Under the pieces are notes generated by a model that was not told the origin of the DNA, did no database searches, and saw only the letters and a list, made by a program, of their open reading frames with translations. A DNA stretch of 64,000 nucleotides, from NCBI RefSeq assembly GCF_963920925.1, contig NZ_CAWUDI010000041.1, positions 1-64,000 on the forward strand. Direction: 5' to 3'. The position numbers and the translations under genes were made by a program. Below, in pieces: positions 33,451 through 42,429 of the stretch; the first letter of the stretch is position 1, and each line of letters begins with the position of its first letter. This stretch comes from Rivularia sp963920925. Its GTDB lineage: Bacteria > Cyanobacteriota > Cyanobacteriia > Cyanobacteriales > Nostocaceae.

Positions 33451-34323
33451 TCAAAGCGGTGTTACCCAATAAGTAACTCCCCGAATAATTTTCTTGTTAA
33501 AACCTAAGTCAACTAATTTTTTTGGTGGATAACCGACATAACTCCAATGGGGTACGTCGTATTCTACGGTACGAAACCAACCATTTTTATTTAAAGCTGC
33601 GATTTGCTTTTGATTATTTACTCCTAAGTCGATCGCTAATCCCCATAAATGTTGTGAAGCTCCTGGTGGTGCGACTGTACCCAAAATTCTTGTTTCTTTA
33701 CCCTCTTTTACTAAATCTAATGTTCGTGAATTCGTATATTTTCTCCAAAATCTGGTAGTTGTGGCGAAGTTGCGAATACAGTCGCTTGTTGCATATCCAG
33801 ATTTAAGTCGAAATTTTGCTTGGCTGCGTGCTTTATTCAATGCGTCGGCGGCTGATTTTTGTAAATAACAGTTTCTCGTACCAGCAACTTTACCTTTTGT
33901 GATGGTATCTTGAAATTCTTTAGTTTCTTTATCGTTTGCAAAGACAACTTTTTTTGGTAGCTTAATCGTTGACTGTAAATTGACAAATGGCGCTCCATAA
34001 GCACGCAGCAAAATATATTCGTAACTATCTGGTTGAGAAATTTCAGGGAATTGATTTGTCAATGCTGCAATAAATCTATCTTTAGCAGTTAAAGGCTGAG
34101 TTGGAGTAGGTGAAATGGTTGGTGTTGGAAGAATTACTGGTTTTGGTGGAGGAGTACATTTCTTATTTAACAGTCTATTTATCAAACAGTTTTCGACTTC
34201 TTTAATATCTGTACTTGTCTGGCTATAAGCAACTCGATTGCTAGCAGCTAAAATTATCACTAAATATGTAGCAACTATCAAAATAGCTACTTTGGTAAAT
34301 GTTATCTTAAATCTTATTTTCAT
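33451..34323 (-). CDS. Exported M15-family D,D-carboxypeptidase-like protein
   Basis: 290 residues from ATG 34323 (MKIRFKITFTKVAILIVATYL), preferred to the TTG at 34371. The N-terminal hydrophobic stretch is a signal peptide or anchor, followed by a proline/threonine-rich linker (about 60-80). The C-terminal half has the M15 (VanY/DacB) zinc signature S-x-H-x2-G-x-A-x-D as SQHLWGLAIDLG and the final histidine in VPHWSYVGYP. It should trim peptidoglycan stem peptides in the periplasm. The long insertion before the SQH motif is typical of cyanobacterial members. Confidence 0.78.
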   Translation of the reverse strand: MKIRFKITFTKVAILIVATYLVIILAASNRVAYSQTSTDIKEVENCLINRLLNKKCTPPPKPVILPTPTISPTPTQPLTAKDRFIAALTNQFPEISQPDSYEYILLRAYGAPFVNLQSTIKLPKKVVFANDKETKEFQDTITKGKVAGTRNCYLQKSAADALNKARSQAKFRLKSGYATSDCIRNFATTTRFWRKYTNSRTLDLVKEGKETRILGTVAPPGASQHLWGLAIDLGVNNQKQIAALNKNGWFRTVEYDVPHWSYVGYPPKKLVDLGFNKKIIRGVTYWVTPL

Positions 34324-34568
34324 TAATTTATAACGTAATATTTGATACAGTAAAATAATTATTTGAGACAATATTTATACAATAAATTTAACTTGATAAT
34401 TCAATAAAATATCTAACACATAATCCGTAGATCGCAATAATAATTTTCTTTTTGTAAAAAAATAATAGGGGTTTTGCTGGGCATTTGATCAACACTGTAC
34501 AATCATCGAGTTACTGTATCGGTTAAAATTAGATTAATCCTAAATAATGCTGAACTCTAAGTAAGACC

Positions 34569-36485
34569 ATGCACAATTGTGTTGAGTTCCAAGACTCTTT
34601 TGATGTCATAGTTGTAGGTGCAGGTCACTCTGGTTGTGAAGCGGCTTTAGCTACTGCACGGCTGGGTTGTCGTACCCTGCTATTAACGCTTAACTTGGAT
34701 AAAATTGCTTGGCAACCGTGTAATCCCGCTGTTGGTGGCCCGGCGAAATCTCAATTAACCCACGAAGTTGATGCACTCGGTGGGGAAATCGGGAAAATGG
34801 CAGACCGTACTTACGTGCAAAAACGCATTCTCAATTCTTCCAGAGGTCCTGCGGTATGGGCATTACGCGCTCAAACTGATAAGCGCGAGTATGCGTTGGT
34901 AATGAAGCGAATTGTTGAGAATCAAGAAAATTTAAGCATTCGTGAAGCGATGGTAACGGATTTGGTTTTGGGGAAGAACGATGATGTTATCGGCGTTCAA
35001 ACTTATTTTGACGTGGCTTTTGAATGTAAAGCTGTTGTCCTCACCACTGGTACTTTTTTGGGAGGACGAATTTGGGTTGGTAATAAGTCAATGGCAGCCG
35101 GACGGGCTGGAGAATTCGCAGCAGAAGGTTTGACGGAAACTTTACAGCGTTTGGGGTTTGAAACAGGTCGCCTCAAAACTGGTACTCCCGCACGAGTAGA
35201 TAAGCGCACGGTTGATTACAGCCTCATGACTCCGCAACCGGGCGATGAAGATGTTCGCTGGTTTAGTTTCGATCCGGAAGTATGGGTGGAAAAGGAACAG
35301 CTGCCTTGTTATATGACGCGCACTACAGCGGAAACTCATCAATTAATTCGCGATAATCTCAATCTTTCTCCGGTTTATGGTGGTTGGGTAGATGCCAAGG
35401 GGCCACGCTATTGTCCGAGCATTGAAGATAAAATTGTTCGCTTTGCCGATAAGGAAAGTCATCAAATCTTCATTGAACCCGAAGGAAGAGATATTCCCGA
35501 ACTTTATATCCAAGGGTTTTCCACAGGTCTGCCGGAAAATTTGCAACTACGTATGTTACGTACTCTTCCGGGTATGGAGAACTGCGTAATGTTACGACCT
35601 GCCTATGCTGTTGAGTACGATTACTTGCCAGCAACTCAGTGTTTTCCCACACTAATGACCAAAAAAGTCGCTGGTTTATTTTGTGCGGGACAAGTTAACG
35701 GTACAACTGGCTACGAAGAAGCCGCAGCTCAAGGAATTGTGGCTGGAATTAATGCCGCAAGATTTGTTCGTAATGAAGAAATGATAGTGTTTCCCCGCGA
35801 GCAAAGCTATATCGGTACATTAATTGACGATTTGTGTACCAAAGATTTGCGCGAACCTTATCGGGTATTAACCAGCAGATCGGAATATCGCTTGCTGCTG
35901 CGCTCCGATAATGCAGATCAAAGATTGACTCCCCTGGGAAGAGAAATTGGTTTGATTGATAACCGACGTTGGGAATTATTTACCAGCAAGCAAGAGAATA
36001 TTACTGCCGAAAAAGAACGGCTGTATGCTGCACGGGTTAAGGAAAATGATCGGGTAGGGAAAGCAATAGTGGCAGACACCAATCAAGTTATCAAAGGTTC
36101 AATTACCCTTGCCGACTTATTACGCCGTCCCAAATTTCATTACGCCGACTTAATCAAATATGAATTGGGAAATGCCGATTTACAACGTGCCGAAAAAGAA
36201 GGAGCAGAAATTGATATTAAATATTCTGGTTATTTAGCCAGACAGCAGAATCAAATCGATCAAGTTGCTCGCCAAGCAAATCGTCCCCTTCCTGGAGACT
36301 TGGATTATGAGTCTATTGATACCCTTTCCAAAGAAGCGCGGGAAAAGCTTAACAAGGTAAAACCGCTCACCATCGGACAAGCAGCACGGATCGGTGGAGT
36401 CAATCCCGCTGATGTAAATGCTTTACTTATATATTTAGAATTGCGTAAAAACCATACCCAGACTGAATTATCTGCCTTAACATGA
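34569..36485 (+). CDS. mnmG: tRNA uridine-5-carboxymethylaminomethyl modification enzyme MnmG (GidA)
   Basis: 638 residues, full length. FAD site GAGHSGCEAALATARLG (17-33), NPAVGGPAKSQLTHEVDALGG, LKTGTPARVDKRT, the cysteine-bearing PRYCPSIEDKI and FCAGQVNGTTGYEEAAAQG, and a C-terminal helical tRNA- and MnmE-binding domain. With MnmE it installs the cmnm5 group on U34 of certain tRNAs. The start ATG lies inside a clean 190-base promoter gap. It is a single-gene unit. Confidence 0.97.
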   Translation: MHNCVEFQDSFDVIVVGAGHSGCEAALATARLGCRTLLLTLNLDKIAWQPCNPAVGGPAKSQLTHEVDALGGEIGKMADRTYVQKRILNSSRGPAVWALRAQTDKREYALVMKRIVENQENLSIREAMVTDLVLGKNDDVIGVQTYFDVAFECKAVVLTTGTFLGGRIWVGNKSMAAGRAGEFAAEGLTETLQRLGFETGRLKTGTPARVDKRTVDYSLMTPQPGDEDVRWFSFDPEVWVEKEQLPCYMTRTTAETHQLIRDNLNLSPVYGGWVDAKGPRYCPSIEDKIVRFADKESHQIFIEPEGRDIPELYIQGFSTGLPENLQLRMLRTLPGMENCVMLRPAYAVEYDYLPATQCFPTLMTKKVAGLFCAGQVNGTTGYEEAAAQGIVAGINAARFVRNEEMIVFPREQSYIGTLIDDLCTKDLREPYRVLTSRSEYRLLLRSDNADQRLTPLGREIGLIDNRRWELFTSKQENITAEKERLYAARVKENDRVGKAIVADTNQVIKGSITLADLLRRPKFHYADLIKYELGNADLQRAEKEGAEIDIKYSGYLARQQNQIDQVARQANRPLPGDLDYESIDTLSKEAREKLNKVKPLTIGQAARIGGVNPADVNALLIYLELRKNHTQTELSALT

Positions 36486-36791
36486 AGACAATCTTCATTA
36501 AGCACGAGTATAGTAGTATTTGTATCCGGGAAGACTGGTATGATTAATGACATAGGAAAAATCAAAAAATCATTAATATCTCCCTGGTATATGTTGAAAT
36601 AGATACTTAAACTTGATGAACTCTCCGTAACTGTCTCAGTAAGGAACAATTCTTTTAATTTACATTTACAAGGCAAATTTAAAAGGACAAATTTACAACG
36701 GCAGATTTAAAAGAGCAATTCCTTCATAGTAAAGATTTCATGAATCGCCCTACCGCAGCGAATTAATACCGATCGTTACCTAGAAACTATT
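36486..36791. other. Gap between mnmG and the GspC/PilP-like gene
   Basis: 306 bases. AT-rich with the partial tandem phrase CAAATTTAAAAGGACAAATTTA / CAGATTTAAAAG at 36674-36712 (region only). No gene, hairpin terminator or known RNA is evident. The promoter of the following gene is presumably in the last 100 bases. Confidence 0.5.
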
Positions 36792-38126
36792 ATGTCTAAA
36801 ACAGCTAGTAAAAATCTCATAATTCCAGAACCCTCTGAAGAGTTAATCGTCAGCGAACCTTGGACGATGGACACTTATGCTGATGGCTTGATGGATGAAC
36901 TTTTTTCTGATATTGACTGTATTCTCGATCGCAAAGGTCATCTGAGCAAGCAAATAGTTCAACCAACACAACAGTTAATCCTCCATCAAGCGACACTCCC
37001 AGAAGTAGTTCCACCACCTACTATTATCAGCCCCATCCAAAAAGCCGAGCAACGCCGCATCGAAGCTCAACTCGATAGCGTTTTACGTGGAAAGGCTCCT
37101 AAAACAGCTAAAGTCAAGAAATCCCGTCGCCTTCTTTGGCGCAACCTCGGACAAATACTTAAGGTGGGAGCAGGTGTAGGATTGGCGATCGCCGCAATTA
37201 ACTGGGCAATTAGCAACGGCTTTTTGAATCGTCTTACCTCCAAGTCGCTGCAATTTGCGTTACAAGAACCAGCTTTACAGCAGAAAGTAATAGAAGCGTC
37301 AAACTCAGCACCCACCCAAACCCAAATCAGAACGGACTTAGCAGACTATATGCTCGGTGCCCTAGAAATTATTGATCGACAGCAAGACAGCAAGGAATTA
37401 GCATCCGCGAACAACATCGCGATCGCAACTCCCGTACCGGCGAATCAAGCAACCCTAGCTTATGCAAACCAACCAGTTGCAAATCTTCCAGCGCCAAAAA
37501 TTGCTAACAACGCCAAACCATCAATTCGCAACACTAGAGTTGTAGAAAGAATTTACATCCCCGTATATCAAGCTCCGCAGCCAATGCGTTACGCACCTCC
37601 AGCAATAGCGCAAGCACCAGCACCAACACCTTTACCACCAGTAAACACAGCATCCAAAGGAGTAGCACCAAAACCATCTGACGGTACCAAAAAAGCCGCA
37701 CCCGTAAAAGTACAATTAGCCAAAGCACCAGAAAAAATGGCAGCTTTTGCTTCTATCAGAGAAATTAAGCCAGTAGCGGTAAAAAACAAACCTGTAAGCG
37801 TCAAGCAAGCTCCCGAAATTCCCAAAATGAAACAGGCTGCAACTATTGCACCATCACCAGAAGTTTCCACAGCACCAGTTGAAAAGCCAGTTGAAAAAGA
37901 GCAAAAAGTTGCATCAGTTCCAACTTCTGCCCACGTCTTGGAAGGATTGTTAGAGTTAGGGGAACAATCAGCGGCATTATTTAAAGTCAATGGCGTAAGT
38001 CGTCGCGTCCAAAAAGGCGAAAGCATCGGTGCTAGCGGTTGGACATTAGTAGACGTAGCCAATGGAGAAGCGATTATTCGCCGTAATGGAGAAGTACGTT
38101 CAATTTTCGCTGGACAGAAATTTTAA
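36792..38126 (+). CDS. Single-pass envelope protein with GspC/PilP-like C-terminal domain
   Basis: 444 residues. A cytoplasmic N-terminus (1-115), one membrane segment at about 123-141 (LKVGAGVGLAIAAINWAIS), then a long proline/alanine/lysine-rich periplasmic linker (about 200-370), and a compact terminal domain (about 378-444): VLEGLLELGEQSAALFKVNGVSRRV, then GESIGASGWTLVDVANGEAIIRR. The L-G-x-G-x3-F-x-NG pattern resembles the homology region of GspC/PilP proteins that link inner-membrane pilus or secretion parts to the secretin. No pilus genes are next to it, so the system is unknown. Confidence 0.6.
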   Translation: MSKTASKNLIIPEPSEELIVSEPWTMDTYADGLMDELFSDIDCILDRKGHLSKQIVQPTQQLILHQATLPEVVPPPTIISPIQKAEQRRIEAQLDSVLRGKAPKTAKVKKSRRLLWRNLGQILKVGAGVGLAIAAINWAISNGFLNRLTSKSLQFALQEPALQQKVIEASNSAPTQTQIRTDLADYMLGALEIIDRQQDSKELASANNIAIATPVPANQATLAYANQPVANLPAPKIANNAKPSIRNTRVVERIYIPVYQAPQPMRYAPPAIAQAPAPTPLPPVNTASKGVAPKPSDGTKKAAPVKVQLAKAPEKMAAFASIREIKPVAVKNKPVSVKQAPEIPKMKQAATIAPSPEVSTAPVEKPVEKEQKVASVPTSAHVLEGLLELGEQSAALFKVNGVSRRVQKGESIGASGWTLVDVANGEAIIRRNGEVRSIFAGQKF

Positions 38127-38392
38127 TTAATTGGGTAATTGGTAATTGGTAATTTACAAATAAACGCGATTACATCAAAACTTGAAAACAATCTACTTGG
38201 CAACCAAATGTTTATTAACAGGAGATTAGGCTGTTATTAACAACATATCATCAGGGCAAGCTTTTAAAAAGCATCTACGATAACAATTTTTGAATCAGCG
38301 AGCAGTTGGCAGTTAACAATTGCTGATGATGATTCATATACAATTAATTTTTTATGTTTTAAGTTTTCGGTTGGTTTTCTGAGCGAGCCAAA

Positions 38393-38475
38393 TGTCGTTA
38401 AGCTTCACAACTGCCTTGGAATAAATTCCCAGGCTTATATACCTTCGTCAGATAAATCTGATTAGTAGTTGATTG
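38393..38475 (+). repeat. Dispersed palindromic repeat, copy 2 of 3
   Basis: TGCCTTGGAATAAATTCCCA at 38412-38431 followed by GGCTTATATA and CAGATAAATCTG. This is the same module order as the copies at 24.0 kb (inverted) and 43.5 kb. Confidence 0.7.
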
Positions 38476-38505
38476 CATTTAATTTGATGGGTAAAAGAAA
38501 ATTCG

Positions 38506-38564
38506 TTTGTAGTAGCGCTTCAGCGCATCTGAAATCCGGATGCGCTTCAGCGCTACTACGAACT
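38506..38564. repeat. REPIN: two inverted REP units
   Basis: GTTTGTAGTAGCGCTTCAGCGC and its near-exact complement GCGCTTCAGCGCTACTACGAAC (each quoted as arm) are separated by ATCTGAAATCCGGAT, itself palindromic. Core and tail equal the REP unit at 81-102, left of the RAYT gene. Confidence 0.82.
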
Positions 38565-38626
38565 ATGATTACTCCTTACTACTAACTATTAACCTTCAAA
38601 TTCCAACCCAAAAACCTCATAACTGC

Positions 38627-40102
38627 TCACTGCTCCACCCACACGGAAACAGAGCCGCCATTACAGCGAAACTCAGCCCAACCCCACTCGTTAGTAGAAA
38701 CAGGTTCCTTGACGTGTTCGGTTAAGTCGTAAAATTTGGTGTTGGGTTTACCGACTTCCATCCATTTACTTCCTCCCGCGCCGTTGCTCATAATTACTGC
38801 CATTGCTTGAGGATGTTCTGGATTACCTAATCTTGTCCATCCGATAATGTCCCAATGGTCAAAGTAATTATACTGATAGCCATAGGCAAAATTTTGACGA
38901 GCATAAAGGAATTTATCAATTAACCACTGATGGGAAGGTAAATAGATTGGGTAACGATTTCCATCCTTGCCATAGTCTTCATATTCCGCACCGTAATAGT
39001 CTGCGTAGAATACACAGGGATATCCTTCCTGACGCAATAAAATCAATGCATATGCTAAAGGTTTAAACCACGGCTCCACGGGTGATTCCAAAGCCTGTAA
39101 CGGTTGTGAATCGTGGTTTTCAACAAAAGTCACCGCATGGGTAGGAAGTTGCTGCATCAGCGTATTATCTAGAATCCGCCGCATATCGTAACTTTCACCG
39201 GATTTACTCGCGTAGTGGAAATTATAGTGCAGCGGTACATCAAAAACCGACATTTTACCCTGCACTGCATCAATGTACCAATGCAGAGTACTAATATCGT
39301 TTTGCCAATATTCACCCATTACAAATAAATCTTTACCTGCATGACGCTCCATTTCATCGATCCAAATCGGGAAAAACCACGAAGAAATATGTTTAATCGC
39401 GTCTAAACGGAAACCATCCGCACCAGTTGTATCGAGATACCATTTACCCCAATTAATCGTTTCATCCTGTACGTCTTTACTTTGGAAATCACAATCGCAT
39501 CCCATCAAGTAAGAGAAATTGCCGTTTTCTAAAGCAACGTAATCATCAAACTTTTTACCTTCGAGTAGATATATAGTTGAAGAATCTTGAGTGTATTCGT
39601 CGTAATCAACCGCGTCAAAATGCCACCAATGCCACTCAAACTGAGAATATTTACCTTTTCTGCCGGGAAACTTGTAATGGGTATAGCATTTGATATCGCG
39701 CATTTCACCTTGAGGATTTAGGCGATTGCTCTGAGAAAAAGGAGTTCCCTTGGCAATTTCCGCATCATCCCCACCAATACGATGATTTAATACCGTATCC
39801 GCATAAACTTGAATCCCCGCACCTTGCAGAGACTTAACAGCATCTAAATATTGTTTGCGATCGCCATACTTAGTACGAATAGTTCCTTTTTGTTCAAATT
39901 CCCCCAAATCGTACATATCGTAAACAGCATATCCCACATCGTAAGTTCCACCCATTCCCTTATAAGCAGGTGGAAGCCACATAGCAGTAAAACCCGCCTT
40001 GGATAGCTCTTTCGCCCTGGAGCCTACTTTATCCCATAGCATTCCATCACCGGGAATATACCAGTGGAAATACTGCATCATCGTACCGTTGAAATTTGAC
40101 AT
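38627..40102 (-). CDS. Cytoplasmic alpha-amylase (GH13)
   Basis: 491 residues, no signal peptide. GH13 regions: ADTVLNHR (102-109), GFRLDAIKH with nucleophile D234, VMGEYW with acid/base E264 and FVENHDSQP with D331. The opening GTMMQYFHWYIPGDGMLWDKV is typical of the liquefying, calcium-dependent GH13_5 amylases. It cleaves internal alpha-1,4 bonds of glycogen or maltodextrins inside the cell. The sequence is complete. A REPIN and repeat region lie beyond its 3' end. Confidence 0.92.
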   Translation of the reverse strand: MSNFNGTMMQYFHWYIPGDGMLWDKVGSRAKELSKAGFTAMWLPPAYKGMGGTYDVGYAVYDMYDLGEFEQKGTIRTKYGDRKQYLDAVKSLQGAGIQVYADTVLNHRIGGDDAEIAKGTPFSQSNRLNPQGEMRDIKCYTHYKFPGRKGKYSQFEWHWWHFDAVDYDEYTQDSSTIYLLEGKKFDDYVALENGNFSYLMGCDCDFQSKDVQDETINWGKWYLDTTGADGFRLDAIKHISSWFFPIWIDEMERHAGKDLFVMGEYWQNDISTLHWYIDAVQGKMSVFDVPLHYNFHYASKSGESYDMRRILDNTLMQQLPTHAVTFVENHDSQPLQALESPVEPWFKPLAYALILLRQEGYPCVFYADYYGAEYEDYGKDGNRYPIYLPSHQWLIDKFLYARQNFAYGYQYNYFDHWDIIGWTRLGNPEHPQAMAVIMSNGAGGSKWMEVGKPNTKFYDLTEHVKEPVSTNEWGWAEFRCNGGSVSVWVEQ

Positions 40103-40242
40103 GGTAGTGCTGCTGATAACTGTACATTTAGGACTATAGTCTCTTAAATAGTAATAAGCAAAAATCCCATCTAGTTATGCAGTAATTTATGTTGAAGGAT
40201 TAAACATTTATTGATTGATTCGTGAAATGTAGAGACATTAAC

Positions 40243-40536
40243 CTACTGCCAAGTTGCCACATCTCGAAATACTTGGGGAATTTCTGTAGATTGAGGAAAT
40301 TCTAATATCGTTTCCCTAACACCTAAATATCCAGATTCAGTAAAAGACATCAACATCCTTCCTAAAGCAAACCAAACCTCACTTTCATACTCCCAATCGC
40401 CATAACGCCCAGCCTTTCCCGCAATCGATCGCAAAGCCCAAAAATAACTATTTCTCACCACCGAGCCGCCTTTTTTATACTCCGGTACATCCTCATGGCT
40501 TATGTATATTAAATCGTCTTCAATTCTGGCTTTCAT
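40243..40536 (-). CDS. Small conserved hypothetical protein
   Basis: 97 residues, soluble, with clustered aromatic and charged residues (SYFWALRSIAGKAGRYGDWEYE, region 30-51). No domain is recognised. It lies 29 bases downstream of the TPR gene on the same strand, so the two may be co-transcribed. Size and composition look coding, but family support is lacking. Confidence 0.5.
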   Translation of the reverse strand: MKARIEDDLIYISHEDVPEYKKGGSVVRNSYFWALRSIAGKAGRYGDWEYESEVWFALGRMLMSFTESGYLGVRETILEFPQSTEIPQVFRDVATWQ

Positions 40537-40565
40537 GGTTTCAGTTAACAGTTATCAATTACCCA

Positions 40566-41486
40566 TTACCCAATTTCCACTCTCGCAGCAAGTTGCTTTT
40601 GTACTGTTTCAATCAACTTTACCGTTTTTTGATAAGCTATTGTTTCTTTTCTATTGATAAAATAAGTTGCGGCTGTTTGTAAGTCTTTGATTGCGGCTTG
40701 AGAATAACCAAGATTGTGGTAAGCTACACCTCGATTTACATAGGCGATCGCACTTTCTGGGTTAAGCTTTACAACTTGATTAAAATCACGCAGCGCACCT
40801 TGATTATCTTTGTTTCTAGCACAAGCGCAACCCCTGTTAAAATAAGCTCTTTCGTTTGTTGAATTCAAACGAATTGCTTTGGAAAAATCAAGCATCGCAG
40901 CCTGTATATTTTGCAATTCTAAATTTACCAAACCCCTATCGTTGTAAATATTTCCTAACGAAGAAGTTAATAATTGAGGAGTTTGAGTTAAAGCCAAATT
41001 ATAATCTTGAATTGCTTGTTGATGATTTTTCAATGCAGCGTTAGCTATACCTCGGTTATAGTATGCTCGAAAATCATCAGGTTTGAGTTTAATAGCTTGG
41101 TTATTATCTGAAACCGCCGCTTGATAATTTCCCAATCTATATTCAGCAAGTCCCCGATTCAAATAAGCTTCAGTATTATCTGGGACAAAATTTAAAGCAA
41201 CAGTACAATCTGCAACTGCATTATGGTATTCTTTTAATTGAAGATAAGCTAAACACCGATTGCTGTAAGCTAGATTAAAATTATTCTTTAACTCAATTGC
41301 CTGAGTAAAGTCTTCAATAGCTTTTCTATAATTACCAACTTGAATATTTTTTGCTCCCATCTGCAAAAAATCATCCGCTGTAAATTGATTAGAACTTGGT
41401 AACGAATGTACGGGAGAAATTATAAAAAAGCAGTTAATCGCGACAATAACAATAAAATTAATTGCAAATCGATACCAGCAATTCAT
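40566..41486 (-). CDS. Exported TPR-repeat protein
   Basis: 306 residues. A signal peptide or anchor (about 8-28, FAINFIVIVAINCFFIISPV) is followed by about seven TPR units, each with the 34-residue pattern ending in A-x-Y-N/D-x-A-I-x-D and P-D/N-x-A-Y-x-N-R-G (for example NTEAYLNRGLAEYRLGNYQA). TPR arrays mediate protein-protein contacts; partner unknown. A short C-terminal helix (RKETIAYQKTVKLIETVQKQ) follows the array. Confidence 0.85.
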   Translation of the reverse strand: MNCWYRFAINFIVIVAINCFFIISPVHSLPSSNQFTADDFLQMGAKNIQVGNYRKAIEDFTQAIELKNNFNLAYSNRCLAYLQLKEYHNAVADCTVALNFVPDNTEAYLNRGLAEYRLGNYQAAVSDNNQAIKLKPDDFRAYYNRGIANAALKNHQQAIQDYNLALTQTPQLLTSSLGNIYNDRGLVNLELQNIQAAMLDFSKAIRLNSTNERAYFNRGCACARNKDNQGALRDFNQVVKLNPESAIAYVNRGVAYHNLGYSQAAIKDLQTAATYFINRKETIAYQKTVKLIETVQKQLAARVEIG

Positions 41487-41819
41487 AAGTTATATTCCTA
41501 GATAAAATTAATAGGGCAAGCCACTCCTGCTTATGAATGAGGCTACACAAACAAAGCCCACCTTGGTGGGATTTGTAGTATTAGCCCCAGGCTTAGAGCC
41601 TGCGGGCTAGGGTGTTGACTTTGATAGGATTTCCGCGCTTTTTGTTCATACAACTTTTTTTTATGCCACACGAGCGTAGCCCTCACCCCGCCCTGACGGG
41701 CACCCCTCTCCCAAGTTTGGGAGAGGGGAAGGGGAGAGGGATTTGCGATCAACTTTTAGACTGAAAAAAATACAGAATCAACACCCTAGTCTAGGGCTTT
41801 TTACCAATTACTTACTTAC
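41487..41819. other. Repeat-filled gap between petJ and the TPR gene
   Basis: 333 bases. The left part has an AAAGCCCACCTTGGTGGGA hairpin (41558-41576, stem CCCACC/GGTGGG) and CCCCAGGC...GCCTGCGGG. The right part is the 183-base inverted-end element. A 69-codon minus-strand frame here is pure repeat and is not called. No T-run terminator for petJ is seen. Confidence 0.6.
41607..41789. repeat. MITE-like element with CTAGGGTGTTGA inverted ends
   Basis: Perfect 12-base inverted ends CTAGGGTGTTGA (41607-41618) and TCAACACCCTAG (41778-41789). The interior has the well-known palindromes CCCTGACGGG-type and CCCTCTCCCAAGTTTGGGAG (about 41703-41722). It is non-coding and lies between the TPR and petJ genes. 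Confidence 0.6.
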
Positions 41820-42149
41820 CTACCAACCAGCTTCAGCCTTAGATAAAACGTAATCAGCGACATCTTGAATTTGTGAATCTTTCAAACGCCCTCTGAAAGC
41901 AGGCATCGCATTCTTACCATTAGTAACTTGGCTTACGATGGCTTCTGCCGAATACATACCATACTTTTCCAAATCTGCTTTACTCAAGCTCTTATTCGCT
42001 TGCACCAAATTTCTACCACCTGCATGGCAAGAAGCGCAATTAGCATTAAATACAGCACCACCAGCAGCTGCATCAGCTAAAGCAGGGCGATTGAAAGCGA
42101 GGCCGAAAATTGCCGCGCTTACTAACAATATTGATAAAATCTTCTTCAT
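41820..42149 (-). CDS. petJ: Cytochrome c6
   Basis: 109 residues. A signal peptide (1-25, cleavage near ALADAAAG) sends it to the thylakoid lumen. Haem is bound by C38-A-S-C41-H42, with the sixth ligand M82 in NAMPAF. The C-terminal QIQDVADYVLSKAEAGW is the class signature. It carries electrons from cytochrome b6f to photosystem I, replacing plastocyanin when copper is scarce. A 6-3-6 palindrome upstream (42229-42243) may be the copper-responsive operator. Confidence 0.97.
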   Translation of the reverse strand: MKKILSILLVSAAIFGLAFNRPALADAAAGGAVFNANCASCHAGGRNLVQANKSLSKADLEKYGMYSAEAIVSQVTNGKNAMPAFRGRLKDSQIQDVADYVLSKAEAGW

Positions 42150-42228
42150 TTTGTGTTCTCTCTAGGAATTAAGGATGATTTGGTACAATTCCATATAATA
42201 TTTTCTAATTCGTAACTTATAACGTCAA

Positions 42229-42243
42229 ATGACAACCTGTCAT
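42229..42243 (-). promoter_or_regulatory. Palindromic operator candidate upstream of petJ
   Basis: ATGACA-ACC-TGTCAT is a perfect dyad centred about 87 bases before the petJ start codon. On the petJ strand it abuts TTGACG, a possible -35 element, with AT-rich -10 candidates further on. BlaI-family repressors bind short dyads with spaced arms, so this is a plausible PetR site. I did not find the same dyad before the petR-like gene. Confidence 0.45.
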
Positions 42244-42261
42244 ACTTCTGGATTAATTATT

Positions 42262-42429
42262 GGGCAAGGGGCATAGGGCATAGGGCATTGGGCAGAGAGT
42301 AGAGCAATTTTTAAGTTTTGTTAAGCACTGCGACGAGAGATGGGGAGATGGGGGGATGGGGGGATGGGGAGAATAATTACCAATTACCAATTACCAATTA
42401 CCCATGCCCAACTCCTAACTGTTTACTGC
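42262..42429. repeat. LTRR arrays upstream of petJ and downstream of the acetyltransferase gene
   Basis: GGGCATAGGGCATAGGGCATTGG heptamers (region 42262-42296), GATGGGGGGATGGGGG octamers (42341-42370), ATTACCAATTACCA (42375-42403) and GTTTACTGCTCACTGCTCAC (42420-42459). The last array continues into the 3' end of the acetyltransferase gene. Confidence 0.8.

Larger units (their letters stand above)
38127..38626. other. Repeat-rich gap between the GspC/PilP-like gene and the amylase gene
   Basis: Besides the dispersed repeat and the REPIN it holds a TTGGGTAATTGGTAATTGG array directly after the upstream stop codon and an AT-rich middle. The flanking genes converge here. A 61-codon plus-strand frame at 38540-38725 overlaps the REPIN and the amylase gene and is not called. 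Confidence 0.6.

Noticed and set aside
41543..41752. 69-codon minus-strand frame next to petJ
   Set aside because: It consists of the inverted-end element and CCCTCTCCC palindromes; the translation is proline/serine/glycine-rich repeat.
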